Notes: generated by a model not told the origin, from the sequence alone. 64,000 bases of DNA from Endotrypanum monterogeii (GCA_000333855.2 CM007344.1:160331-224330); one strand, 5' to 3'; shown: positions 9,266 through 19,239, numbered from the stretch's first letter. Numbers and translations are program-made.

Positions 9266-11686
9266 ATGCAGTCCGACCTTGGTACCGTGCATGTCACGAA
9301 CTTCCACGGAAGCGGCGCACTGTCTAGCGATGGCTACAATGGCAGCGGCAGCGTAGACGGTGACAACGAGGCAGGTACGGACATTCGTCTATTGGCCAAG
9401 GAGTTCGTTACACAGTATCGACTTCATCATGAGTTTCTCTATATGGACATGCTGCGGCGCAACTTGTCGGCTGGGCTGCATTTTGTGGAGTTTCAGATGG
9501 CTCACATTCAGCAGTTCAGCGGCGCTCTCTTCGGGGCGGTGCAGCACCACCCCACCCGCGCGTTGCCGCTGATAGAGCACGCCCTCTGGGAGGTTGCGCA
9601 CGAACGAAAGTTATTCCCCCCCTACAGTCGCGAGACGTCGATACAGATGCAGCTTTTCTGGGGAGTACCACCCATGTCACTGCGCAACCTAGCGCAGGCT
9701 ACCGTGGCACAGTTGGTTTGTGTCAGCGGGATTGTCGTCAAATCTAGCTCCACACACGCGCGTTGTGTTCGGGCGGCTATCCAGTGCACGAGCTGCCGCA
9801 GCAAAGCCTACATCAACGGGGGCCGGTCGATTGACCTACCACCGCAGTGTATGGAAAACAGTGGCCGTGGTGGCACCGGTGGTGGTGGTGGTGGTGGCGG
9901 CGGTGCATCGTCCGGCAAGTGTCGGCCGAACCCTTATGTGCTTCTGCCAATGGAGTGCGAGTACGAGGACCAACAAATCATAAAGCTTCAGGAGCTACCT
10001 GAAGATGTGCCGACTGGTGAGCTGCCCCGGCACCTGACAGTCGTGGTAGACCGTTACCTGGTCGACCGCATCAGTCCCGGCTCACGTGTTCAGATTGTCG
10101 GCGTCGTTTCAGTTCAGGAAAAGCGTGGTGGGTTCGACAATGCGCGCGGAGGTGGGCGCGGACGCACAGCGGCGGGCTTGCGTGCGCAGTACCTCCGCTG
10201 TGTCGGCCTCATGTTCCGCAGCACCCAAGATGCCAGCTGTGCGGTGGTGAGCGTCAATCAGAACTTCTCCTCGCGCGTACGATCACGCTCAACCATGACG
10301 TGGCAGCCGGAAGAGGAGGCGTCTTTCAAGGCATTCGCGAAGCAAGGAAATGCGTTCCAGAAGCTTGCCGCCAGCATTGACCCGGCCATCTTTGGCCTCG
10401 AGGATCAGAAGAAAGCTATTGTGTGTCTTCTCTTTGGCGGCACACGCAAGCGCAGTGGCAGCAATTTCCTGCGAGGCGACATGAATGTACTCTTCATTGG
10501 CGACCCGTCAACGGCCAAATCGCAGCTTCTGAAATTCGTAGAAAAGGTTGCCCCGATCGGCATTTACACGTCTGGCAAGGGCAGTAGTGCCGCTGGACTC
10601 ACCGCGTCTGTCATCTCCAACGGCAACGGAGACTTCGTGCTGGAGGCGGGGTCGATGGTGCTCGCCGATGGCGGAGTCGTATGCATTGATGAGTTCGACA
10701 AGATGCGCGATCAGGATCAAGTTGCCATTCATGAGGCGATGGAGCAACAGACGATCTCGATTGCAAAGGCGAATCTGACGACGATGTTAAACAGTCGAAC
10801 ATCAGTGCTCGCAGCTGCGAACCCGACCCTAGGCAGCTATGATCCTCTTCGATCCAACGAGGATCAGATGGACTTCCAGAGCTCCATCTTGTCCCGTTTC
10901 GATCTTATCTTCAAAGTGATTGACCCTCGCGACCCCGAGATAGATCAACGACTTGCCCATCATGTTATTGGACTCCACAAAAGCGCAAACGGCAACCGAG
11001 GGCGGCGCGGTGGTGGTCGCGCAGGCGCGTCCGCCTCAGCTGGCGGTGGTGCTGCAGCAGCCTCGGCAATGCACAGTGGTCACGGTGAGGTGGTAAATCT
11101 CGGCTTCTTCACCAAGTACATCTCATACGCCCGCTCTACGTGTCGCCCGTTCATATCCGAAGAGGCTATGAAAGTTCTGCTCGACTTTTACGTTCAGGTG
11201 CGCCGAGATGCGCATCAGCAAACCCTGGAAACCATTGGTGGCGTGAACAGTGGCAACGGCAGCGCACCAGGCGGGGGCAGCTCAAGCAGTAACAAAACGC
11301 CTATCATTCAAATCACTGCCCGGCAACTAGAAAGTCTTGTCCGCATCACGGAATCAATGGCCCGGATGCGCCTTGACGTCCTCGCAAGCCGCAGCGATGC
11401 CGAAGAGGCGATAAAACTGTTTAAGATTGCCACCGTTGACGCCATCAAGAGTGGCGTCGCGGACCAAACGCTGACGGAGGCCCAGAGTGAGCTTGTCTTG
11501 CGGGTTGAGGAGGCACTGCGTCGCCGGGTAGCGCTCGGGGCTACCGTCGAGCATCACCGCTTGCTATCCGAGCTTTCACGAATGGGCTTTGACGCCAAGC
11601 TCGTTGAACGTGCTCTGTATGCTATGGTGAAGCGAGAGGAATTAGAGTGGCGCAAGCAGCGGACCCTACTTCACAGAGTGAGGTAA
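9266..11686 (+). CDS. MCM5: DNA replication licensing factor MCM5
   Basis: The 806-residue product is a canonical MCM subunit of the replicative CMG helicase, loaded at origins in the nucleus. The N-terminal zinc-binding cysteines are C174, C177, C195 and C219. The KLQELPEDVPTGELPRH stretch is nearly the MCM5 consensus and distinguishes it from MCM2-4, 6 and 7. The AAA+ core follows: Walker A GDPSTAKS at 412-419, Walker B with D475 (CIDEFDKM), the AIHEAMEQQTISIAKA sensor region, and the arginine finger SRFD with R544. Oddly, a poly-Gly stretch lies between the second cysteine pair (about residues 200-217), and Gly/Ser inserts flank the winged-helix end (about 575-600 and 655-675). Start ATG 9266 was chosen because the open frame upstream begins only with GTG and encodes leader-like residues. 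Identity is very secure; the exact start is less so. Confidence 0.95.
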   Translation: MQSDLGTVHVTNFHGSGALSSDGYNGSGSVDGDNEAGTDIRLLAKEFVTQYRLHHEFLYMDMLRRNLSAGLHFVEFQMAHIQQFSGALFGAVQHHPTRALPLIEHALWEVAHERKLFPPYSRETSIQMQLFWGVPPMSLRNLAQATVAQLVCVSGIVVKSSSTHARCVRAAIQCTSCRSKAYINGGRSIDLPPQCMENSGRGGTGGGGGGGGGASSGKCRPNPYVLLPMECEYEDQQIIKLQELPEDVPTGELPRHLTVVVDRYLVDRISPGSRVQIVGVVSVQEKRGGFDNARGGGRGRTAAGLRAQYLRCVGLMFRSTQDASCAVVSVNQNFSSRVRSRSTMTWQPEEEASFKAFAKQGNAFQKLAASIDPAIFGLEDQKKAIVCLLFGGTRKRSGSNFLRGDMNVLFIGDPSTAKSQLLKFVEKVAPIGIYTSGKGSSAAGLTASVISNGNGDFVLEAGSMVLADGGVVCIDEFDKMRDQDQVAIHEAMEQQTISIAKANLTTMLNSRTSVLAAANPTLGSYDPLRSNEDQMDFQSSILSRFDLIFKVIDPRDPEIDQRLAHHVIGLHKSANGNRGRRGGGRAGASASAGGGAAAASAMHSGHGEVVNLGFFTKYISYARSTCRPFISEEAMKVLLDFYVQVRRDAHQQTLETIGGVNSGNGSAPGGGSSSSNKTPIIQITARQLESLVRITESMARMRLDVLASRSDAEEAIKLFKIATVDAIKSGVADQTLTEAQSELVLRVEEALRRRVALGATVEHHRLLSELSRMGFDAKLVERALYAMVKREELEWRKQRTLLHRVR

Positions 11687-11785
11687 CGGAGAAAAAAAAT
11701 TCATCACATCAGCAACAGCAGCAGTGCGTGGAGGGCGTCAGTAGTCGTGGGAAGTGATGCCAATGTGGGCGCGTGTAAGGTGCCT

Positions 11786-11809
11786 CTTCCCCCCCCCTTT
11801 TTTTTTCAG
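11786..11809 (+). promoter_or_regulatory. Candidate spliced-leader acceptor
   Basis: An uninterrupted C-run and T-run leads into CAG (AG at 11808-11809). It is a strong pyrimidine tract plus AG, about 330 bases upstream of the methyltransferase ATG. Confidence 0.45.
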
Positions 11810-12019
11810 GGTTTGTATACCAGCGCATTTTTCTGACACGACTTAAGTTTTCGCTTTTCTCCCAGGAAGGGTTCGTGCCTCTTCCGTATAAGCAAACACA
11901 CAGGGAGAAAGAGGGGCGCGCGCCGTATCAAATGATATACGCTTCCCCCCCTCTCCCGTCCCCTGCTTTCCCCACCACTGTTCACGGTCTATCTCATCAC
12001 TCATGTGTACCGCCTCTAT

Positions 12020-12034
12020 ATATTTTTTTTTCAG
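12020..12034 (+). promoter_or_regulatory. Candidate spliced-leader acceptor for the methyltransferase gene
   Basis: A run of nine T is followed by CAG (AG at 12033-12034). It lies 105 bases upstream of the ATG at 12140, a typical leader length, so it is preferred over the site near 11809. Confidence 0.5.
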
Positions 12035-12056
12035 GTTGTCACTACATTCTTAAAAT

Positions 12057-12082
12057 ACACACACACACACACACACACACAC
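12057..12082. repeat. (CA)13 microsatellite in the 5' leader
   Basis: Direct observation, 58 bases upstream of the methyltransferase ATG. The open frame through it would encode a Thr-His repeat, taken here as untranslated. Confidence 0.95.
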
Positions 12083-12139
12083 GATCTCGTCGGATACGGC
12101 GTATGTGTGCGAGAGGGTGCAGTGCTTGACGCGCAGGAA

Positions 12140-13612
12140 ATGGAGCCCCAGACGTCATCGGTAAACTGTTCGTTGACCCCACATGCGTCATTGCACAAGG
12201 CCGCATTGACCTCGGCGGCTGACTGCTTCAGCTGTGGGACCCTTCTGACTGCCAATGAGTCAGTCGAGACGCCCTTGAAGAAATCCAAACCCGACGCACC
12301 GGACGATGCAACGACCTCGTGCAGTGTCGGAGGTGTTTCAGATACACCAGCACCCCCAGATGCAGCGGCACCAGAGCCTGTCATGACAAACTTTAACACC
12401 ATTGCCACAACCACGGCTCTGCTAAGTACCCGACTTCAAAGGGAAATGAAGGCCTTGTGGTCTTCGAATACAGGTGCCTCCGCCTCCCACGCCACTGGTG
12501 CATCAGAGCCGCAGCATTCCACCAACTCGCGGGACGGTTGTCGGACACGGCCCGTCGGCAATGACGTACCTTCCGTAGTGCCGTCCTTCAAAGTTGGCAC
12601 ACTAGAGATGTACCGCCGGTTTCCAGAGGCATACGATATGCTAATGGCCCACCACGACTGCACTGCTGTGCGCGATGCACTGATGCATGACGTACTAGGT
12701 CGCATCCTCCGTACAGCTGATGCCACAGGAGCATCAGTAGATGCGGCCTCTGGCGCTACCTCGCTGCCATGGCTACGCGTAGCGGATTTCGGGTGCGGCA
12801 CAGGCCGCATAGAAAGCATGGTAGCTCAGCACCCCGCGGTCGAGGTGATCTATGCCTACGACAGCGAGGTGTCGATGCTCCGGCGCTGTCTAGCGAATAC
12901 AGTGCGAAGTGCCGCTCAGTCCGGCCACTACAGCTCGGTACGACTCCTACCTGTGGCTGTGTCCCCAGAGAAGCCTAACGAAGACGATACGACGGACGCC
13001 CTCTCGGTCGGGCCGTCTTCACCTTTCTCGCTCCTCCTGTGCGGCGAGGAGAACCGCAACACACCAACGGCGGCGGCATTGCAGCTCTGTCTCCGCCCCG
13101 TCTCATTTCAGGCGATTCAAATGGACTTTCTCAGAGCTACACAGCACCCTCGCTGTCATCTGGTTGTGTGTGCGTGGTCCCTCTCCTATGTTATGCGTAT
13201 GCGATGGGGGGAGGATCGCTGGCACGCGGCCGTAGACTCAGTTGTAGAATCATTGATTCACCTGCTCGATAACACCCACTCCGATGCGGCGGTGATGATA
13301 CTGGAGACGCTGGGCAATGGTGCTACGGAGCCGACGCGGCAAAATACCTACACGCAGCGGCTCGAAGAAAAATTTGGTTTCACACGAACTTGGTCTCGGA
13401 CAGATTACGAGTTCGAGAGTATGCCCGATGCGGAACGTATGGTACGCTTTTTTTTCGGTGAGAAGATGCTCGCCAAGCTCATCGCGGACGATGCTGACAG
13501 CGGCAGCAGCCGCTGTCGCTTAATGGAGTGCACGGGGATTTGGACCTACTGGAAGGCGCGGGAGAAGCTAAATGAACGCCTCACAGAAATGGTGGAGCTT
13601 TCTCCTGCTTAA
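12140..13612 (+). CDS. Class I SAM-dependent methyltransferase
   Basis: The product has 490 residues. SAM-binding motif I reads DFGCGTGR starting at D216, followed by the acidic end of strand 2 in YAYDSEVSM. Later blocks (VVCAWSLSYV, AVMILETLGNGATEP, then FGFTRTWSRTDYEFESMPDAERMVRFFFG) resemble small-molecule or protein methyltransferases of the Methyltransf_11 type found in bacteria and eukaryotes; the substrate cannot be told. Residues 1 to about 170 are Ser/Ala/Thr-rich and look disordered, and a Ser/Asp/Thr-rich insert lies in the middle of the fold (about 275-305). The reading frame is open from 12005, but only through a GTG and a CA repeat, so ATG 12140 is preferred. Confidence 0.8.
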   Translation: MEPQTSSVNCSLTPHASLHKAALTSAADCFSCGTLLTANESVETPLKKSKPDAPDDATTSCSVGGVSDTPAPPDAAAPEPVMTNFNTIATTTALLSTRLQREMKALWSSNTGASASHATGASEPQHSTNSRDGCRTRPVGNDVPSVVPSFKVGTLEMYRRFPEAYDMLMAHHDCTAVRDALMHDVLGRILRTADATGASVDAASGATSLPWLRVADFGCGTGRIESMVAQHPAVEVIYAYDSEVSMLRRCLANTVRSAAQSGHYSSVRLLPVAVSPEKPNEDDTTDALSVGPSSPFSLLLCGEENRNTPTAAALQLCLRPVSFQAIQMDFLRATQHPRCHLVVCAWSLSYVMRMRWGEDRWHAAVDSVVESLIHLLDNTHSDAAVMILETLGNGATEPTRQNTYTQRLEEKFGFTRTWSRTDYEFESMPDAERMVRFFFGEKMLAKLIADDADSGSSRCRLMECTGIWTYWKAREKLNERLTEMVELSPA

Positions 13613-14323
13613 AAAAAAAAATGGATCGCGCATCGCGAGTGCGCTTCCGTGGGTCAGGGGCCCACCCTCCCCTGTAGCGCCTCTGGAACATCCGCGCTCG
13701 CCACAAAAATAACAACGCCCTATTGTGCACCGCATCCACACCCCAACTCACACACCGTTCCCTCTCCCAAACTTTGCCCCCCGCATAGCAAACGCCGTTG
13801 ACTGGATATGTTTCCATGGTGAGCTGCGTGCCTGTGGCTCACTCAACAGTGACAAATCAGAAAAAAATATATATTTACATATTGGAAGACGGGACGGGAG
13901 GGGAGGAGAGGGGTGAGAGAACTCACATGCGCAAACATACGGCGTGCACTCCCAGTGTCTTCCAAGACGGGTGATGTGATTTTTGTAGACACACACACAC
14001 ACACGTACACCTGCCTCTAGTATTCTTTCTTTCTGACATCATCTGTGCATGTACTTCAATACCCAACCCATGCCTTCTCCTTCTTTACGTTGCGTGTCAT
14101 CCCTGTACGATGAGCTTGTGAAATCACACGAACACGCGAACACTTCCCTACACACACACAATGATGTGCGCATAGATTCACAGAGGACAGAGGATCCCAG
14201 TACAACACAGGAACTGTTCATGTGTCGCGGGAGGCCATCAACAAAGAAACTCAATACCACAACACCCCTACCCCTCCCCATCCTTTGCGGGGACTCGACC
14301 GCCACCATCTTCTTCCGCGCAGG
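13613..14323 (+). other. Intergenic region
   Basis: No gene seen. An oligo-A run follows the methyltransferase stop, and a short (CA)n tract sits near 13990-14005. A pyrimidine-rich stretch at about 14260-14320 ends in CGCAG directly before the next ATG. Confidence 0.55.
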
Positions 14324-17143
14324 ATGAAGCTGTTGCACTCCAAGTCGACGACGGAGCCGATACTGGCCGTCACTGCGTGTCCCTGCGCAAACCTGTTTGG
14401 CCTTGTCACACAGAGCTCTGTCGTTGTCTATCGCTCCACAACCCTTACCACGGTCTTTACTTTTTCCCTTAAACCCTTTCGGTCTGTGATGGTGGACAAT
14501 GATGCTCGCCGAGGAGCTGAAAACGGCAGTTGGGTCTGCTGTTGTTGGTCCCCGTCGGGGAGGCTGTTCACCCTCGCAATCCCATCCGGACTTGTGTTGG
14601 TCTTGGATGTCGAGGGTGGTGCCGTGGTGCGGTATCTCACGCCTGGTGCCACGTCCACTGCAAGCGGCGACGCGACAGGCTGCTCGAGCACCGTATCCCC
14701 GCGGGAAACCCCTCCCCGAGTTTCGACAACGCTCCCGCCCGACCGCCCCGTGCTCGCCATGGGCTGGTGCTCCGTGCCTTCGTTCTTATCTCGGCAGATA
14801 AACGACATGCATGCGGATATGGAGACTCGGTGCCTTCCAGTTCGCACCGGCCTCACGGCTGCGCTGCTCGATGAGCTCACCCAAGGCTCCGCTTTTTCCT
14901 CTTTGAACGCCGAGAGTGTCGTCCATCTGCCCTCTCAGTTCTCCATGGCCAATAACGCCTACCCTGTGGACGCCCAAACCCACAGCAGGTCTGTATCGTT
15001 GCTGTTGGTACTAGGATGTGATGGTATTCTTCGTTGTCTGCTCGGTGGTCTCTACGAGGTTCAGCGTCTAGCGCTGTCGTTGCCGGTAAGTTTTCCCGCC
15101 TCGCCCAACAGCGGGGCCAGCGGCTGGGAAGGCGTTGTTGTTGAGGATATGCACGTATGCCAATTCAGCGTGCCCTCTGGGAGTGCGGTTGGCAAGGAGA
15201 ATCTCGCGCAGAGAGGGAATGGTCTACTCGACTGGGTATGCTTCGGTGAGCTCGCATCAAATGGAGTTCGTCCTGCTATGGCGCAGCAACATCGTATATA
15301 TCTAACTGTCTCACACTCACTCGCGAGGGGTTCTGCTGAGCATTCGCTTTGGGAAGTAGACGTGCACGCCAGTCTCTCGTCCCTCGCTGTACCCCATTGT
15401 CTCGCCTTGTGCTACGTGCGCGAGTACGCCCGCATTGCGCGCGAGGCGTACGAAAGGATCGTTCGCGAATGGCACGCGGTGCTACGGGGTCGTCTCTGGG
15501 TACACCTCGGCCTACCCGCCTTTGCCTCGCTACTCTTCTCAGCCATCTTGATCCAAATCACAGAGCCAGATCCCTTGTCTCTCTACAAGTACGCAAGGGG
15601 TCAGCTCAAGCGCAGTGCAGTTGCAGAAGATCTCGAAGTGATGGCGACAGTGTTCAAGCACACGATAAACGAGATCACATGTGTGTGCTACCCTTGTTGT
15701 GAGGCAGCCATATCGTACACCGCCCACCTTCGCAGGCCAGACACGGCTGTGCAGCACATCACCACTCTGCGGGGGCTCTGCGACTCGCTTCTGCGACGTG
15801 TGACGAGGGAGGCGGAAGTCGTTCGGGATCTTGCCCAGTGGGTGTTACAGCAGTCGCGCCACTGGGAACGCGAGTCTCATCTCACCATGGCTGCGTGGGA
15901 TGAGGGAAAACCTGTAGAGGCGGAGGAAGACCAGAGGAGGGGGTCGCCCGTGGTGTCGTCGCCGCCCGCCGCTGCCGCGGCACAAGCGGACATGACCCGC
16001 TCACCGTCACCCCAACAACCGCCGTCTGTTGTCGACGAGGTCCCCCTTAGCGCGACACGCCAGCCGGAGCTACTCAAGTACCTTTCCTCTATCACCACGC
16101 AGAAGGCCAGGGTAGAGGATGTCCCAGTGTCTCACCTCTTCACCGAGCTCGATGACAGCGGGCAAGATTGTGCGTCGGTGCCCGCATTGCCCAGGAGCGC
16201 GTTAGCAGCTCGTGTGGTGTGCCCCAAAGCACGAGAAACCGACGCCACGCCTGCCCACAGCTCGTTGGTGTCGCAGCTCCTATGCTGTGTGGTGGAGGGG
16301 GGTCAAGATGCAGACCAGAGAGGTCCTGAAGCCAAAGAAGACGAGGACGAAGCTGCGGCCGAGGAAAATCTGAGCGACGACGACGACGGCAGCAGCGGCG
16401 CAGCGAGTGGATACCACCTGCGCTACGAGACGGGTTTAGAGAGTGTCGGACGAAGCGCGGGAAATCGCGACGTGGCACGTGGCGAATGTGTGGCCGCACT
16501 TGTCACGGAAAGGCTTCACGTTTACGCGCTAAGGTCATCGGCTGCGGCAGGTAGTACAATCCAGGCGCTGCGTATTAACGCTTACGAGCTGGTGCTGCGC
16601 TACGGCAGCGATGTCAGAGACAACGGTGCAAACTCGTCCGCCACTTTAGCTTCTGTTCTCGAAGCTTTCTCTTCTGCCGACGTGGGAACGAGCGCCATCG
16701 CACCACTTCTCAAGACGGAGCTCACAGACAAGCAGAATAATCTTTTGTCACCTGCAACCTACGTCGCTACATGGTATGGCTACCTTGAGGAGGATCGGCA
16801 CATTGTCGTCTGTCAGCCGAATTTCGTTACAACAGGCCACTCGACTGCATCTGTAGCCCGGAACGTGACGGCTGCGCCGGCACCCTTCTTCGTCGCAGTT
16901 GTTGACAGCGATGGATGTCTGGTGACAGTTGCTGAGGATGAGCATAGCAGTGACAACGAAAATGCCGAGGATGCAGCAGCGTGTTCAGGGGGCCTCGCGT
17001 CCTCGGCGCGGACGGCGTTTTGTGAAGTCAGCGGTATGGAAGGTGTGCCGCTGCGCGTGAGTATGAGTCGTGCGCGTAGCTTCTGTGTTATCGTCGGTAT
17101 TACGAAGTATATAATTCTCTCCTTGCACGACGATGACTACTGA
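14324..17143 (+). CDS. APC4-like protein (putative anaphase-promoting complex subunit 4)
   Basis: The 939-residue product starts with a beta-propeller-like half (FGLVTQSSVVVYRS, CCWSPSGRLFTLAIPSGLVLVLDVEGG) that matches the N-terminal WD40 segment of APC4 proteins, where a W-P-G block precedes a LLDVE-type strand. Residues about 374-511 form a long helical region (REAYERIVREWHAVL to AQWVLQQSRHWERES) whose order and charge pattern resemble the APC4 helical bundle inserted in the propeller. A Glu/Asp-rich stretch lies at about 669-692, and propeller-like strands return near the C-terminus. APC4 is a scaffold subunit of the ubiquitin ligase that triggers anaphase. The match is based on architecture and short motifs and is moderate; a different WD40 scaffold remains possible. 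Start ATG 14324 follows CGCAG; an upstream GTG was not used. Confidence 0.5.
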   Translation: MKLLHSKSTTEPILAVTACPCANLFGLVTQSSVVVYRSTTLTTVFTFSLKPFRSVMVDNDARRGAENGSWVCCCWSPSGRLFTLAIPSGLVLVLDVEGGAVVRYLTPGATSTASGDATGCSSTVSPRETPPRVSTTLPPDRPVLAMGWCSVPSFLSRQINDMHADMETRCLPVRTGLTAALLDELTQGSAFSSLNAESVVHLPSQFSMANNAYPVDAQTHSRSVSLLLVLGCDGILRCLLGGLYEVQRLALSLPVSFPASPNSGASGWEGVVVEDMHVCQFSVPSGSAVGKENLAQRGNGLLDWVCFGELASNGVRPAMAQQHRIYLTVSHSLARGSAEHSLWEVDVHASLSSLAVPHCLALCYVREYARIAREAYERIVREWHAVLRGRLWVHLGLPAFASLLFSAILIQITEPDPLSLYKYARGQLKRSAVAEDLEVMATVFKHTINEITCVCYPCCEAAISYTAHLRRPDTAVQHITTLRGLCDSLLRRVTREAEVVRDLAQWVLQQSRHWERESHLTMAAWDEGKPVEAEEDQRRGSPVVSSPPAAAAAQADMTRSPSPQQPPSVVDEVPLSATRQPELLKYLSSITTQKARVEDVPVSHLFTELDDSGQDCASVPALPRSALAARVVCPKARETDATPAHSSLVSQLLCCVVEGGQDADQRGPEAKEDEDEAAAEENLSDDDDGSSGAASGYHLRYETGLESVGRSAGNRDVARGECVAALVTERLHVYALRSSAAAGSTIQALRINAYELVLRYGSDVRDNGANSSATLASVLEAFSSADVGTSAIAPLLKTELTDKQNNLLSPATYVATWYGYLEEDRHIVVCQPNFVTTGHSTASVARNVTAAPAPFFVAVVDSDGCLVTVAEDEHSSDNENAEDAAACSGGLASSARTAFCEVSGMEGVPLRVSMSRARSFCVIVGITKYIILSLHDDDY

Positions 17144-18122
17144 AGAAGAAAGTCGATAGGGCAAACCTCGTAGTCTGAGAAAGCGAAACGCCGGGGTGTG
17201 TACTAGTCATGCCTGTTCTTCCCTGTATCCTTGTGCTCACACCGCCCTCCATTCCCTGCCGTCCTACTTATTTCTGCGAATGAGGCTGACAGGCGCTCTT
17301 CCACCCACGCACACGCAGGTGTGCTTCAGCTATGCACTGCCGTTTCGGAGGCCGACAGGGAAGGCATTGCCAACACCACCATAGATGAGATGTGCGTATG
17401 TATGAGCATCGAGTGCGCTGTGCCCACCTAGAGAAGCCGAAAGGCTTTCCACAAAGCCCCTATAAATGCACGCACACACAAACGCACCCCCTTGACTGCA
17501 CCGTCCACAGCGCGTAGCGGGGGGGGGATGACATCCGCGTATGCTCGAGACGCCAACGAATGGAAAAAAAAAGAATGTGAGAGAAACAGGAGAAGGGCAC
17601 ACGAACACGGAAGATGATCCGGGGAGGAATGGGGTATCCCTGGCACTACCTGCTGTACACACCTCCTCTTCGTCGACTTACTTACGTGCTTTACTGGAAG
17701 ACATGGATAGAGAGGCGGTGTGGCCCTTGCCTGTCACTGCGAAACACCACCGACGCTGCTGGTATGTAGCCTGCGCATTGAGAATTCGATCGACAGACCT
17801 GTATATCTGGGGTATCCACCCCCCCCCCTTCCTCCCCCTCCCTCGTGTTGTCTCACCTTCGATGGAAACAGCCCACGTCCCTCATGAGTAGCTCCAACTG
17901 GTGTATCTATCTATTCCTCTCCCCTCCCCCCCCCTCTACTTCTTCTTTCAATCACACAAATATATACATATACCTGTATCTATCCATCTATATATATATA
18001 TATATATATGTGTGTGGGTTAGAAGGTGAACTAAAGCCAAGAATCAGATCTCACTCTTAGTCCTCCACATCCTCCCCTTTCCCATTCACACGCCGACGTA
18101 CGGATTGCAATTACATCAAATT
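17144..18122 (+). other. Intergenic region
   Basis: No gene is supported. It holds C/T tracts at about 17819-17850 and 17910-17940, a (TA)10-(TG)n microsatellite at 17989-18016, and pyrimidine-rich sequence at 18058-18090 before the small membrane protein gene. A short open frame at 17541-17891 lacks any recognisable feature. Confidence 0.5.
17989..18016. repeat. (TA)n(TG)n compound microsatellite
   Basis: Direct observation in the 5' flank of the 115-residue membrane protein gene. Confidence 0.95.
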
Positions 18123-18470
18123 ATGTCCGCATTTTTGGAAAAGTATCACCTCGACAAGGCCCTTAACATCACTGTTTGCTCAGTGAAGTCTGTCTGGGGC
18201 TGGACACGCGAGCGCCTGTGGCCCATCTACTCCGCCGCTGTGGTCTTCTCCATCTTTCAGATGATCGCCGTCGCCTCGGAAAAGCAGATCCTCGCGGATC
18301 ACTACTACGGTGATGTGGAAGGAAAATTTGAGGAGCAGAAAGATGATCTGGTGCGCGATGCAAAGAAGCTCTTCAACGAAGAGGTGGCTGTTGCGGTGAA
18401 GGAGCACGTGTGGCAGATGCCGCCGGCAGCATTTCGTCGCGAGTACAACAGCCGCCTAGGCAGTGCTTGA
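18123..18470 (+). CDS. Small single-pass membrane protein of unknown function
   Basis: The product has 115 residues. Residues about 32-51 (LWPIYSAAVVFSIFQMIAVA) form one hydrophobic segment able to cross a membrane, preceded by a short amphipathic stretch with Lys/Arg and Trp (KSVWGWTRERLW). The C-terminal 60 residues are charged and predicted helical (KFEEQKDDLVRDAKKLFNEEVAVAVKEH). I do not recognise the family. The size, single anchor and charged tail would fit an accessory subunit of a mitochondrial membrane complex, but nothing in the sequence proves the location. Codon use is like its neighbours and there is no low-complexity insert, which supports a real conserved gene. ATG 18123 is the first ATG; six upstream codons starting at a TTG were excluded. 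Confidence 0.7.
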   Translation: MSAFLEKYHLDKALNITVCSVKSVWGWTRERLWPIYSAAVVFSIFQMIAVASEKQILADHYYGDVEGKFEEQKDDLVRDAKKLFNEEVAVAVKEHVWQMPPAAFRREYNSRLGSA

Positions 18471-18536
18471 TCCCCCACTCACTCTTCCTGGGGGAGGGTG
18501 ATGAGAAGAGAGGTGCGCAGACCTTTTTTGTGGGCG

Positions 18537-18560
18537 GTGTGTGTGTGTGTGTGTGTGTGT
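18537..18560. repeat. (GT)12 microsatellite in the 3' flank
   Basis: Direct observation, 66 bases after the stop codon of the small membrane protein gene. Confidence 0.95.
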
Positions 18561-18982
18561 TGAAGACAGGGGGGGAGTGAAAAAAAGGTTGTGGTATGTG
18601 GACACCCCCCAAGCGCGGATGCCGGTGTGTATGTGGCACCTATCGACGCGAAAATCAGTTGGAGTAAGGGAAACAGGAGCATCGATCCTCGACACACTCC
18701 ATGTGTGCATGGTCATACATACACATGTAGGTTGATCGGAATAGATGTAGCGGCCAGTAAAGGAGGAGGAGGTGAGCGAGGGGGGGGGGATGTGTCTGTC
18801 TTTTCTCACACCTGCATTTTCTTGAATCAAGTGATTCCTGATCCCCCCCCCAGCATCTTTATTTCTTCCTCGCATCTTGTGAGTGGGGAGGAGCAAGAAT
18901 CATGTACTCCGATGAGAGTTGGCGTGCGTGTGCGCAACTGTTGGTTGGCCTTGATAGAGGGGCGGTAGCCTATTCCCTTCGC

Positions 18983-19015
18983 TCTTTTTTTTTTCCCTGT
19001 CTCCTTTCTCACCAG
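18983..19015 (+). promoter_or_regulatory. Candidate spliced-leader acceptor
   Basis: A run of T and C of about 30 bases is followed by CACCAG (AG at 19014-19015). It is one of two tract/AG sites in this spacer, more than 800 bases before the TBC gene, and could instead mark 3' end processing of the upstream transcript. Confidence 0.35.
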
Positions 19016-19239
19016 CGCTTGACGGAAGAGGGGACGTGGGCATCGCTTTGCTGCTGCTGCTCCTCGTTCCCTGCCTTTCGCGTTGAGAGTGGGGAGAGCG
19101 TGGAAGAACTGATTGGCAAGTGGGTAGAGTAGCTGTGTATTTTCCCGATTCCCCCTCCTTCCATCACGCCATGCTTGACAAGAACACGCACGCACGGACA
19201 CATCCACATAGGTGGGCACAGGCATATCCACAAAACCCC

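Larger units (their letters stand above)
11687..12139 (+). other. Intergenic region with two strong pyrimidine tract/AG sites
   Basis: No gene. There are C/T tracts ending in CAG at 11786-11809 and at 12020-12034, and a (CA)13 tract at 12057-12082 just before the methyltransferase start. Confidence 0.6.

Noticed and set aside
17380..17470. Possible short degenerate retroposon (SIDER-like) fragment in a 3' flank
   Set aside because: The sequence is faintly reminiscent of dispersed 3' UTR repeats in Leishmania, but without a database comparison I cannot support it, and no second copy was noticed in the window.
17541..17891. 116-codon open frame in the spacer before the small membrane protein
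   Set aside because: No recognisable domain, ends in C-run-encoded prolines, and sits in spacer-like sequence with pyrimidine tracts.
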